Shown here: in pieces, positions 13,224 to 24,399 of the stretch
Numbering within the stretch: position 1 is the stretch's first letter
How the letters are laid out: each line of letters opens with the position of its first letter
DNA from: Hofstenia miamia
Taxonomy: Eukaryota > Xenacoelomorpha > Acoela
Length of the DNA: 64,000 nt
Direction: 5' to 3'
NCBI GenBank assembly: GCA_004352715.1
Contig: SCFE01000095.1
Coordinates: 949,194 to 1,013,193, forward strand
Position numbers and translations under genes: made by a program
The notes under the pieces: model-generated
Databases searched by the model: none
Told to the model about the DNA's origin: nothing
What the model saw: the letters and a program-made list of their open reading frames with translations, nothing else

Positions 13224-15151
13224 CTGCGAAAATATATTATATTTCTTGTTCCTAGCAACTATCAGGCATAATGCTTACCATCATCCTAAAATGTTCTGTA
13301 TTTTTGAGCTATTCAGCATAGTTTTCTAATGGCATGCTTCTTATAAAAATTGAGTGTATAATCCATTGTACTCATTGCTCTTGTAATGAGATTTTGGTTT
13401 TACGATGTGCCTTTAATTGACATACATACTTTTAACACATGATAAATTTTCAGAGCTAATGTAAAGCAATCACATAAAAAGCATACACTTCCGTATTAGA
13501 AATAATTTAAATTTAATGATATTTATCCGAGAAGATGGCTGGGGTATTTCATATTGATTATGCTAATTATTACATTGGGCTTTGGCGAAACGGTTCTTGT
13601 CAATCAAAGTGGAATATTCATTTTGCTTTAAAAGTTTTTGTAGCATTGTTTGAGGGTAAACAGTTTAAAAGAAGAACCCTGCATTTCACATCCGTTGTTC
13701 GAGAAGTCAATCAATATATATTGACAGCATTGACTTGCTATTCGATAAAACATCTGTTAAAAACTACCTCATTTGCCTGCAATTAGTTGTTCTAAGCGTT
13801 GATAATTCAATGCATGGTGTTGAACAATAATCCAAGTAGATTAATGTTTCTCAAGCATTCTTAAAACTCTATTTAATTGTTTTGACGTTAAATATATGTA
13901 ACAAATAAATCACAGTTATTTTTCAGTCCCCTTCATTATTTTAATATATAATTAACAAATATTTGTATGTAGCTCTACAATTATTAATGAAAGCCAAGAT
14001 TTATTGAAATTATTGTTAGCCTAGATTTTTCATCAATTGTATTGAATGTAAAATGTTCTTTTCAGGCGAGTCCTAAAATAATTCAAACGGGGAGGAGGCG
14101 ATTCCAATTCTGTCCTAAGATTATTTATTTTTATAATCTAATCAAATCTTGCAAAATGCAACGATTTATGAGGTTCTCTACAAAAACCTTGAGGAGCTAG
14201 TCTTCTAAGGACGGCTGTTATTCATAGGAGAGCAGAAAGTTTTTGAAAAAAGTTTTCTGTCTTATGAAAATCACTAAGAATTATTTTGCATCACAACATT
14301 CATAAAAAATCAACAATTTTATACAATGTTTAGATAATTTTTTAAGGGGCACCACCCCCAAAACTGCATTTATTTCTTTTGTGCTCATTCATGTAGACGT
14401 AGATGTTCAAATAGTTGTTGATATTAGGTGATGCAAAATTGTTCAACTAGATAGAGCAAATTAGTGTTGCTATGACAATGAGGGTCCACACGGGAATACT
14501 TATGGGTGGGAATAAAGAGTTTACCAAATGAATACAGCGGGTTAGGGTTACAACTAATTGAATTCCCAAGGCTATTGACAATACTAATATGTTTTTATTA
14601 TCTTTGTATTTAGTCACCAACTAATATTGGTGGACTATTAATTAAAACTTTATTTCTTAATAATTACTGAAGTAATTTGTCTGGCAGAATTTGTTTATTA
14701 TCAAACAAAATTCAATTATTTCAATGAAATGCAAAAATATAATGAAACAATGTTGCTGAAATCCCTATATAATGTTTATAAGCATAGATGAACATTTAGC
14801 TGACAATTTTATAGTTTTCCGTTCAAAATATCAAATTATGGTGAAAAAACTATAATTAAATTCGGTTGTTTCTTATGTGTCTTCTTGTTTATAATTGGCA
14901 ACGTCACACAGGAATTTGTTGATTTGGGACAGCTATTTTGGTTTGGGTTAAAATGCAAACGAGTTTAGTAGTTTAGTATGCGGAAGAATTTCTTGCACTA
15001 TGCAAATATGACTACATTCCTTTAGGCGTATCTGATTATTTCAAATTTTTAGCAGTTACGAATTTCTTATTTTTCACAGAATTAATGACATTATATAATA
15101 TCTCTATCATTGTACTTCTTGCCTAACCCTATTCGAAATGGGCTTTTTGGG

Positions 15152-15379
15152 TTCCTTGGACCCGGAGTTCGAGTTCTTCCTCCCCTTATCTAACTCTGTA
15201 TTGGATTATGATATTAAAAGGAAGCACAAATGTTCTTCATATCACACTATCAATTTGGAACTTTCAGAAATATGATGTCATCATTTTTTTGATGACATCA
15301 TTAAACTTTAAAATTAATTAAGTATTGTTCTTATTAGGTAGAAATGATGGAATTCATTAGAATTCATTCTTAACTTATA
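15152..15379. repeat. 228-bp perfect duplication, left copy
   Basis: Identical over 228 bp to 15401-15628, with only a 21-N gap between. The unit contains an ATGATGTCATCA/TGATGACATCAT-type inverted repeat. This is most easily explained as overlapping contig ends left on both sides of a gap. Confidence 0.9.
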
Positions 15380-15400
15380 NNNNNNNNNNNNNNNNNNNNN
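15380..15400. other. Assembly gap (21 N)
   Basis: Short N run between the two identical 228-bp copies. Its real size is probably negative, meaning the flanks overlap. Confidence 1.
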
Positions 15401-15628
15401 TTCCTTGGACCCGGAGTTCGAGTTCTTCCTCCCCTTATCTAACTCTGTATTGGATTATGATATTAAAAGGAAGCACAAATGTTCTTCATATCACACTATC
15501 AATTTGGAACTTTCAGAAATATGATGTCATCATTTTTTTGATGACATCATTAAACTTTAAAATTAATTAAGTATTGTTCTTATTAGGTAGAAATGATGGA
15601 ATTCATTAGAATTCATTCTTAACTTATA
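15401..15628. repeat. 228-bp perfect duplication, right copy
   Basis: Second copy of 15152-15379. After it the sequence is unique. Confidence 0.9.
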
Positions 15629-16405
15629 AAATCATATGCTTGCCAGCTTTACTTTTTTTACATTAACAATAATAGGAAGTTTTTTTGCAAAAATTGGAAT
15701 ATTATTCCCCCAGTTGAAAACAACACTACACATAAGAAAAGCAGATATTTATAAAATTATAATTAAGGAGTTATGATTCCCAATAATCGTTTCCTAGACG
15801 GTAGGAAGTCCTGCCTTAGGCCGAACATGGTTAAGTATAAGAAAGAAATATATTTACTATCTAAGAATAACGCAACCATTTTGAAACGGAACATAGGTAA
15901 TTAATAAATAGACTGCTGTCTATGTGGTTGTTGTTAACCGATGGCCGGATACTCCTAATCGATGTTTGTGACGAGAATTTGCTGAGAGTAGTTCGCCCGT
16001 CCTTCGCTTCATTCAAATACCATTCCCAATGGTATGCCGCAGTTAATTTGACTCCCGGCATCTCTCATTTAAATCAATTACCATTTATAAACATATCGCA
16101 CAATCTATTTTTATACATTCACAAAATAACCATACACCTTTTTAAAAATTATATTTATCTACTTTCATTATCCTTTTTTTTCAAAATCTTGGGATCCAAT
16201 ATCCGAAATTATTTTATATATTATATATAATGATTTTGAACATCAAGTGAATGTCAATAAACCGATATTCTGGTTAGTCTTGAAAACGATGATTCCTTAA
16301 ATTTTGGAATATCGCAATCTCTTTACAATCCTTAAATGATCGATTTGATTTCAAAGCAAATCTCACAATTCCTAATGTTTCAATGATAATTTCGCCTTTA
16401 CGTAC

Positions 16406-16468
16406 GTTGTAATGATAAAAAGATGATCCAGCTACTGATCTTTGATAAGTTAAGTTTCGTGGGCTCAT
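16406..16468 (-). CDS. Candidate first coding exon of the unrecognised minus-strand gene
   Basis: On the minus strand an ATG at 16468 opens 21 codons (MSPRNLTYQRS at the start, ending FYHYN) and reaches a donor GTACGT at 16405. The donor is in phase 0, compatible with the acceptor at 13223. The intron would be about 3.2 kb and includes the duplicated gap region. Without splicing the frame reads on for 43 more codons of less protein-like sequence. The start codon lies only 58 bp from the left end of a plus-strand Eph exon. Alternative: an internal minus-strand exon near 15930-16060 could also be included. Confidence 0.4.
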
Positions 16469-16526
16469 ATTTCATTCTGATTTCAACTTTTAGTTTTAAA
16501 AGGAATCACGTGATGCTTTATTTTAG

Positions 16527-16645
16527 TGGAAGTTAGAGAATAAAATTTGGAGTGTTTGCGATAAAGATATCGAGGCGTCATCTAACTACCTCATTACCCC
16601 GGAGATCAGAAGACAACTGTCAAAGAGCATGCAAGTGGAAATAAG
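16527..16645 (+). CDS. Eph: Eph receptor exon: N-terminal part of the ligand-binding domain
   Basis: This exon follows the acceptor TTTATTTTAG and ends at the strong donor GTAAGT (16646). It encodes about 39 residues in phase 0 at the left and phase 2 at the right. The stretch around WSVC...NYLITPEIRR...MQVEIR aligns without gaps to the conserved Eph ligand-binding segment that reads YQVC...NNWLRT..I.R.......VEL in family members. The VC, N-(W/Y)-L, T, I, R and V-E-(I/L) positions match. It is therefore assigned to the same plus-strand receptor gene as the exons from 32.8 kb on. The ligand-binding domain of Eph receptors binds membrane-anchored ephrins outside the cell. The signal peptide and the first strands of the domain must lie on exons further upstream that I did not find. 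Confidence 0.7.
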
Positions 16646-17485
16646 GTAAGTCTTTTTCCAGCAGAATTCACTGTGAATTCAAATTTCGTGTTAATTTTTT
16701 TCAATTATATTTCTCCTGAAAAATATATTGGTAAATACAGATGGTACTAAAGTGTGTCAAAAAATTTCAAATCCAGTGCGAAAGGAGTAGTATAATTTTG
16801 TACGAAGTCAAAATTTGTAAAAGTCGCATTACATTCACTACTTTGATGAAACTTGCATCAAAACAAATGAAGCAATTGGATTTTGACAAATCTTGACTTT
16901 TAGTATTTCACAAAATTTCTGAGCGGATTCACACAGAAAGTTGCATTGGGATAATTTGGAAAAAAAATTCACAGGAGCATAAGATAGATAAATCTCATAA
17001 AAATTAATACGAAAATTGATTCAGATGCAAAAAAAATAAACATTTAAGTGCTTATCAGCATTTCAAAGTTGGTCTCTCGATACTTTTACCCAGGTTTGCA
17101 TTTATATATATATTTGTAATTGTGCTTACTATATCATTCCTATCTATGTAATAATAGTACACTATGTAGAACGATGGATTCTGCAAAGTGGTTTAACGTC
17201 AATATAAGATTGACCGTCCTATATTTACGACAATTGCCTGTCTTCAAAAATTGTCATTACCGAGTAGGTCATTAAATTAAGGAAGCCATTAAAAATACAG
17301 TATTCTATTAAATTCCTTGAAATAATTTGTTTTAAAGACTCTTCCTATAAATCAAATTGCGCCATCTCCACCCGTTTTTATAGCGATGAGTAAATAGTTT
17401 AAAAATGATAGTATTCCATTGCAGCAACGCTTGATAAGTAGAGGAGAACACTACTGCAATTATTGTTTTTGGTTTTGATTGGCAG

Positions 17486-17638
17486 AGGCCATGCTGAATT
17501 TGCAGAACCGATTGGAATGTGTTCTTATCTTTTCTTATTAAGAAGCGATCAAAGCACTTGCAAATTTTACAATTGCATGCTTAAAATGAAAAATTTCAAC
17601 CGATGGAACAGCCTCCAACAGTCCTTAAGGACATTGAT
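17486..17638 (+). CDS. Tentative Eph receptor exon: middle of the ligand-binding domain
   Basis: Following a pyrimidine-rich acceptor (TTTTGATTGGCAG), an open frame begins with the single base needed to complete the codon split by the phase-2 donor at 16645. It reads GHAEFAEPIGMCSYLF and onward. The G-x-C followed by a hydrophobic run resembles the Eph segment G-(T/S)-C-K-E-T-F-N-L. A donor GTATAG at 17639 would end the exon in phase 2. That joins in frame to an alternative start of the next exon at 32856 (acceptor ACGTCCAG) rather than 32848. The joined domain would be about a dozen residues shorter than the family norm, and the first cysteine of the usual R-D-C motif is absent. The assignment rests on phase fit and a few residues only. 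Confidence 0.35.
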
Positions 17639-18059
17639 GTATAGTAACCTTCCTATTCATTTGCTTTAATGAGAAATGGATATTGAATCAAATTGTAAAA
17701 AAATGGCTGATAAATTCAAAGGAATCCAAATTGCCAGAAGAGTTAGGATTTAATGAAATCAAAAGTTATAACCACTTGATATGATAGATACATTGTAAAA
17801 TGAGTCACTGGGAACAAATTATTTCACACAGTAGAGGTAAAGTTTACTGTTTTGTTGGTATTTGCGGTTGTAAACATATTTTTACGTTGTGTAAACAATA
17901 TGCTGTAGACTTCCATATCATGTTTTGTTAGTTTTGTACAACCTCAGCTAAGAGATGTGGTTTGCATTTGCTGGCATATTCTATGTAAAGTTCTTGGAAA
18001 AGTGCATTTTTATAAAATCAGTTAACAACATACAGTGGTTGAAATTGAAGTTAGATTAC

Positions 18060-18062
<3 letters not shown>

Positions 18063-18095
<33 letters not shown>
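18063..18095. repeat. (TA)n microsatellite
   Basis: Pure TA tract of about 16 units. Confidence 0.95.
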
Positions 18096-18098
<3 letters not shown>

Positions 18099-18799
18099 TG
18101 AAATTACATTTTACCATTTCAAGGTTTTAAATAAGAAATCCAACGATAAGTCTGCTATTATTTTATTTAACATCAAAGTGATCATTTTAGAAGCTTTTGA
18201 AACCGTGCCTACAACGTTTAAACCTTTACAATTCTACCTAATACATGCAAATGGAAATCGGGAATTTATTTTTTTCCGACTAATTACACAATATTGAATA
18301 AACAGACGTTTTTTAAATAAATTTATAAGAAAAATTAGGCTGAAAATAGGCCAAAAATAAGAGCAATATCTTTATCTTTAATTAATTTAAGTACGCTTGC
18401 TTTTATTTCTAAGGAAATTGTAAAACATATATATGTTATGTAACTTTACTAGAAGCAAACATTTTAATTTTTGAAAATAAATCCTAATTTATCGAGCAAA
18501 ACATTTTTTTTACATTTTTATTTGAATTTCTGATGAAAGCTGAAGGACCTTTTTTGTTGAGGCCTTTTATTTAAGAACCTGTTAAAAGAGTTCATCAAAG
18601 TCAATTCAAACCAGCCAACATTCATTGTGGAAGTAACACCAGTTCATAGCGTTCTTTGTGCAATATCTTCACAATAGGCAATCCATTTCAATCGTTTTGG
18701 TAGTCTCTTAATTCATGTCATTATTTTTAGACCATAATTAAAATTTGTATTTACTATTTAGAATAAATAAGGACCCACAATTTTTGTTAAGAGTTATAA

Positions 18800-19403
18800 G
18801 CTACCGTTTGAGTTCGAAGTTCTTTGGATAGATTATGTTGAGGACCCCATTAATCAGAGCTTGGTTGAAAAAATTCAAGTATTTCAGCTGAATCTGAAGC
18901 ATCTGATTCACTATAGTTATGTCTTTTGAATTCATGTATTTGAGAAAGTATGTTGTCGTTTTCAACGAATTACCATTTTCATCCATTAATATTTAGTTGT
19001 GTACGGAATAGTCAATAATAAATTTTACTATATAGACAAAGTCAAATGATCACATTATGCCAAACTTAAGTTTTTCTTCGCTAATCGACTTCATTGAATG
19101 CCATTATTCAAATCAAAAGGCTCTTCTCACTTCCTCCATTGACCAGCTTAGCATTTTATGGTTATTTTGTACAGAGTGAGAGGTTCTTGTTCTGAAATAG
19201 TCACTGCAGATTCCTCAAATTTCATAACTCCAATAAGATTCTGCATCAAAAATATGTTAGGAAATCCTTTAAAACTTTTATTTTTAATATTAAGTTTTTG
19301 GAATTTGTTTGCCCTTGAAAATATATCTCGCACTTTGTATGTCATGGTACTGAGAGCGAGTTCTGAACTATTCGTGTTTATGTTTAGTTTTTGTCTCAAA
19401 TGA
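18800..19403 (-). pseudogene. Possible decayed coding segment, unrecognised
   Basis: Two minus-strand open blocks (19148-19399 and 18801-18986) look more protein-like than the local background, with balanced charged and hydrophobic residues. They are separated by about 160 bp broken by stops and frame changes. Short pieces include MRQKLNINTNSSELALS and ISEQEPLTLYKI. I cannot name a family. It could be a remnant of a mobile element ORF or of a host gene, or chance. Confidence 0.3.
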
Positions 19404-20200
19404 TACGACTCCTGATATTTTCCTTAGCAAAAATTCGCTAAAGTCGAAAAAATGAGCACATGTTTCTTCAATTTATAACTTCGAGATAGCAAATGTAGAG
19501 ATGGTAGAAAAATGTTTAACTGCTTGTTTAAAGATAAGCATTGCTTTTAGGTTTCTAAACATAATGTGCAGATTCGCAAGAATCGGCCCAACCCAGATCC
19601 TAAACACATGGGCAACATCAAAAATTTATTCATGCGCTATTGCGTGCGAACCTTAAATTACACTCCTAAGAAGACATAATTATAAGGAAAAATATAAATC
19701 ACTTGCTCCAGGATTGTTCGTTCAATGGCTGAATTTTTTGTAGGGATTTAATTTCATTGGTTTCATTTAAATGTGAAATCAAGCAAACTGATTTCTATTA
19801 CATTTCAAAACAACTACCCGTCAGAAAAAGGATAGTATCAAATACATGCAAAGTATCTAGGTACTAAATATATACATTCCCAATGCGCTTTCATCCAAGA
19901 AATTAGTAGATTTTGAAAAACGGAAATTTTCAATTTTATCTTTGATAACTATAAATGCAAATGACAGGCAGTAGCCGGGGCACAACCCAGAAATTTTCTA
20001 ACTAGATTTTGTAATTATAAATGCTTGTTCGTTAAAAAATTGAATGATTTTTTATTAATTTCACACAAAAAAATAATTTGAAAAAATGATAAATGTTTTC
20101 AAAAAATTCGTAATGTGCATGTAATCAATTTGACTTGCCAAATTGCTGTTGTATTTTGACAATTTTTAAAATTTCACACCACAACATATTTAGTTAAAAT

Positions 20201-20231
20201 CAAGGTGTACATAATAATTATGTACACCTTG
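20201..20231. repeat. Perfect 14-bp inverted repeat (hairpin)
   Basis: CAAGGTGTACATAA is followed after a 3-base TAA loop by its exact complement. It lies in AT-rich non-coding DNA. It could be the centre of a fold-back element or a cruciform. The flanks show only weak further complementarity. Confidence 0.85.
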
Positions 20232-21404
20232 GTGAAAATTGACCTTTATTTGAGGCAGTAGATTTGATAACAAACAAATTAAAATTAATTTATTTACCTG
20301 TTATTATAATGCAAATTTTCACCTCATTCCATTATTTGGATTGAATAAAATTTATTAGTTTTGAAAATAATTTCTTTAAAAACAATTCGAATAATTGAAA
20401 TATGGTTTGAGTGTTTCCATAGTACCAATAATATTGGCATTCGATTATTAATACAAAGATTTCTAGTAAAATGTGCGAATTTCTAGAGTTCTCATTGATG
20501 AAACAAGGGCAATTTAAAATTGTTTAAATCTGCAAAATTCGAAAAAATTTATATAAACAATATTTGTAGTCAGACACTATGTATGAAAAAAAATCCATGC
20601 ATATTTACACATGAAATTTAAATTTCATATATGTAGTTGCAGAAAAATATATAAAGTTTTTTCTTCAAGATTCAGTAATCAAATAATTTAAAAGTATAAG
20701 ACTTTTAATTTTTCTGTTCAAATGTATAATTTGTATGTCTTAAATAGGTTTAAAATTGGTAATAAAATATTTTGTTGGCAGGATTTGCAATTACACCAAA
20801 TTCCAGTTATCCATGCTTGAAGAAATTATACATACTATATAAAACAATTAATACTGATATTACTTTTATTAAATTCACATCTATTTGTTTGCTTTTAGGA
20901 TTGTGTTAGGCCTGGTAGCTTTCCTTGAAATATGGTGTTTTTGTTGTAAACAAGCATCTGAGGCAATTCAAACCACACACCTATTGCGCGCCCTGTTTTA
21001 GGACCCGCACAAACAATACAAATTTTGTAGACAAACAATACAAATTACATATAGAGCGCAATGTGATATGACAATTTCGAAATAATTTGAATTCCTCCAA
21101 TGTGGTTTCTTATCTCAATTGGTTTCGCAGCAAAAGTTGAGTGGTTTTCGCGGGCCTAAACAATGGCTATTATTTTGTTGTTTTCGAAAATTAAGATAAG
21201 TGCCCAACCTCAAAGTTTAAAGATAAAATGGTGGTTGCGAAGGTGCTAAGTCAATAATAAATAAACAAAATATGTGCTTCTATTTAATAAAGCCCAAAGC
21301 CAATCTTAAAACCCACAGCATTTATTTCTGTGTTAAATTCCTGAGAAAATTGATTGCGAATAATATTTTTTTATTTGTATTTCTATAAAATTTTGAGGAA
21401 GAAT

Positions 21405-21690
21405 TAGTAGAGGGGGGAGACGAGGCTAAATGAGCGGCCACAGCCTCTTCGTTTCGGACAATTTCAGCAGAACCTGAATAACTCCAAAACCTCGATTTAG
21501 GATGTTGTTCATTTTCATCCCATTACTGAATTTGCAAGAATTTCCTCATAGTCGTCAACATCTTAATGTTCATCAATGAATTTCTCCAACGCTCAACCCC
21601 ATAGCAATACAAGTTGTTTATAGCTCTCTAGATCACCTGAAGATATTTCACCCCAAAAATGCTCATCTGAACCTGAAGAAAACTAATAAT
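21405..21690 (-). pseudogene. Possible decayed ORF relic
   Basis: A GC-richer block whose minus-strand translation keeps a protein-like frame (SSGSDEHFWGEISSGDLES, later DVDDYEEILANSVMG) interrupted by several stops. The acidic N-terminal style recalls transposase leaders, but I cannot assign a family. Confidence 0.3.
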
Positions 21691-23407
21691 TTCAAAATTA
21701 TGCTCGTGCTCGTTTTACTTATCTACACTATTTCTGGACACTATTTTTAACACACCTAATAAATTTGGTTAGAATGCAATTGATCGCTTATTATAACGAA
21801 GTTTTACTGGGCATGCCCCCCCCCCATTCTTTGTAAAAAAAGGTATATCAATAAACGATTCCCTGGCCAAGTGAAAATACATACTCATATTTAGCATATT
21901 TAAACCATACAATATTTGTAAAAATTAACATTATGTGTTTGGTACAAAAAGTAAACCAAACGGTGTTCACGTAGTAAAAAAGTACAAAGGTTTTAATTAT
22001 TAACATATATTGGCAAATGCTTCGCCCTTCTCCGTATTAATCGCCAGTCTACGAGAAAAATCATTGCTACTGTATAAGCTTTCGCTCTAAGTTTCCGTCA
22101 TTCACATAAAACAGCCTGGTCATATCGAGTTAGCTTTGTGTGTTGTCCTGTTAACATTATTTACGATTATTGTAAGTTGGAAATCAAATTAGACGGTTAA
22201 TACCGTTGATTTAATAATTGCGGATTTAAAGATATATCGTCTTATCTACTTAGTCGGAATCGTTTCTGAGCTTTATTGAATTATTACAAGTATACATTAT
22301 ATAATCATGAATGGCTGGGTGTATATGATATCAGAGAAAACTGCGTTATTTTCCCTTCATACTCGAGTAAGATTAGATTTGTAAAATTTGAGATATAAGA
22401 GGATTGAAGTTTCTTCTATCTTGAAATGTGAAGTATTACACACCATTTCTTAGCCTGATTTGAAACTTTATACTATAAATTAAAGCTTGAAGAATTGCTT
22501 CTCAACCTAAGTAGTCAAACTCAGAATATAAAAATGCGATTTTACTAATAATTAATGTAACTTCACACAGATAAATGCATAAAGATTCAGACAGGTAGCC
22601 ACGAGGGTTTGGGGGGACAACACCCCTCGGAAGGTGAGGCAACCCCTCCTGAACAACAAACCAACAAACCTAAAAGCAAAATCAGTATATAAAAATAAAA
22701 TTAATTAATTCAATTGTGCTTTCAACAATGCGGTAAAATGCATTTCTAAGTTCTATTGTTGGTCGCTTACGTAGTCACCACTAGATGACTTCTCCCATCA
22801 GATAATCCAGCCACGCTAATGCATACAACACAAATTTATAATGGTGTACTGTCTTGATAAATTTCAATTTAAATTTGTAGAAGGTTGAAATCCCTCTAAG
22901 GTGGTGATGCTGGCTACGGGCATGTGAAGATGTATCATTCTTGGTATATATTTTACTGGTTTAGTGTTACATGCTTAAATAGTAATCGTGTTGTTTGTCA
23001 TAAGCTTCTACTAGTGACGCCAGCAATTTAGAGCGATATATTTTGATAAACACCAGTACTGTTGAATTAATTTGTCATTCTACCATATCGAATAATGTGA
23101 AACTCGGCTCAAGTATAACAAAGTGGATGCGAGTGCGTTTGTTTGAGCACAGTGTGAAACTATTGCTACGTATTTAATTTCAAATATAGTAAACTTTAGC
23201 CATTCAATAAACAAGCTTTCGAAATTTACAACATATTGTTATAAAATCAAAAGCCTTTTTATAGGTAAAAACATAAGGTGTGTTGAGTGTGAGGAATATA
23301 GTTCCTCAAGCGAAATTTCCTTTAGTTGCATTCATTTCAAGCGTTTTCTTTAAAAACTTTTCTTTCAAAAGAACAAATATTCAACAGTATATTCCTGGTA
23401 TTATATC

Positions 23408-23551
23408 TACAGGGTTTGACAAAAGTTTCTAAGCAATACTTAATAAAATTATCTAAGGATGTATATTTGCCATGTGTATGAATATGCGGACTTCCCCATA
23501 CACCAAATCACCTCAGTTTCCTCTGTATACAAAATTATGGTACACCCTGTA
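23408..23551. mobile_element. Small mariner-like MITE candidate
   Basis: About 144 bp bounded by TACAGGGT at the left and its complement ACCCTGTA at the right. Such 8-bp ends with a TA target are typical of mariner-derived miniature elements. The left end also resembles the terminus of the transposon at 29469 (ACAGGGTGATC). Inner parts of the ends do not match well, so this is modest evidence. Confidence 0.4.
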
Positions 23552-24399
23552 TCTATAATTAACTCTTGTGAGATATCGTGGCGCTCTTTTATGGCTTAGC
23601 TGCTTCGTAGTAGTTTTCTTCACTGAGAATTCATTATTTTTTTAAGAGACAAATATATCAAACTAATAAAAGCTTGTGACACAGTAATGCAGTGACAGTA
23701 TAATATCCATGCTTTGACTTCTATTTATTGCAAAATATTAAATTATTTATATTTCTACATGTATTTAAATGGCAAAAATAATAGGTAGCTTCGCGATTTC
23801 GTATATCATGTGTTTTTTCCGAACCTTTTCCTCGAAAAATGAAGACTTAATGTCTAAGTGCAGTAAACTCAATCCATAACTTAGAGTGTAATTTTACAAT
23901 AATCCAGAGTAGGCATGAACGGCAAGAACATTTTGAAACAATTTAAATTTTTCGGAAACATTTTAGTATAGATTTTATACACAAATTATCTCTTCCTGCC
24001 AAAATGATAAGATGTGACGTTTCCTATTAAAATGTAGACTAGTGAATGGCAGTTGAGGTTTTAAAATACATTTCAAAGCGTCATTTATAATTTTCTCATA
24101 ATTTTTACCTGAAATCAATTACTTCACGTTTTCTTTAAATACCAACAATCTTGTCTCTTAACTATTAAGCCGTTCTACATAATGTCTATAAACATTTTTA
24201 TTTTAACTTATGACTTAAAAAGAATGGTTTATCATATACCACTTAAAAATGAACACTTCAAGACAAATTTCTGCTTGAAATTCCTACTAATATTTTCAAC
24301 TGCGAACAAAAATGTGTCTTTGGCATGGTGATCATCCCACAAGATTAGAGCACGAAGCCATATTCTTTGGATGTGATTAAAAAAAATTTTTTGCCCATT

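Larger units (their letters stand above)
17639..24399. other. Intron-like region with scattered relics
   Basis: Probable Eph intron DNA. Apart from the separately listed microsatellite, palindrome, MITE and coding-like relics, I see nothing of note. A 9-C run is at about 21817-21825. Confidence 0.5.

Noticed and set aside
14537-14551. Telomere-like GGGTTAGGGTT
   Set aside because: Only about two units; expected by chance and not a telomeric tract.
15930-16061. Minus-strand frame starting MPGVKLTAAYHWEW as an extra exon of the 12.9-16.5 kb gene
   Set aside because: It is protein-like and phase-compatible with GTTAAC at its end, but there is no convincing acceptor and it overlaps an equally open plus frame.
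15922-16070. Plus-strand frame RILLIDVCDENLL as the missing first part of the Eph ligand-binding domain
   Set aside because: The L-L-I-D start and the distance to the next exon are suggestive, but the only donor (GTATGC) leaves phase 2 and would shift the 16527 exon into a stop.
20895-21165. MITE with TTAGGCC/GGCCTAA ends
   Set aside because: The end match is only about eight bases and does not extend inward.
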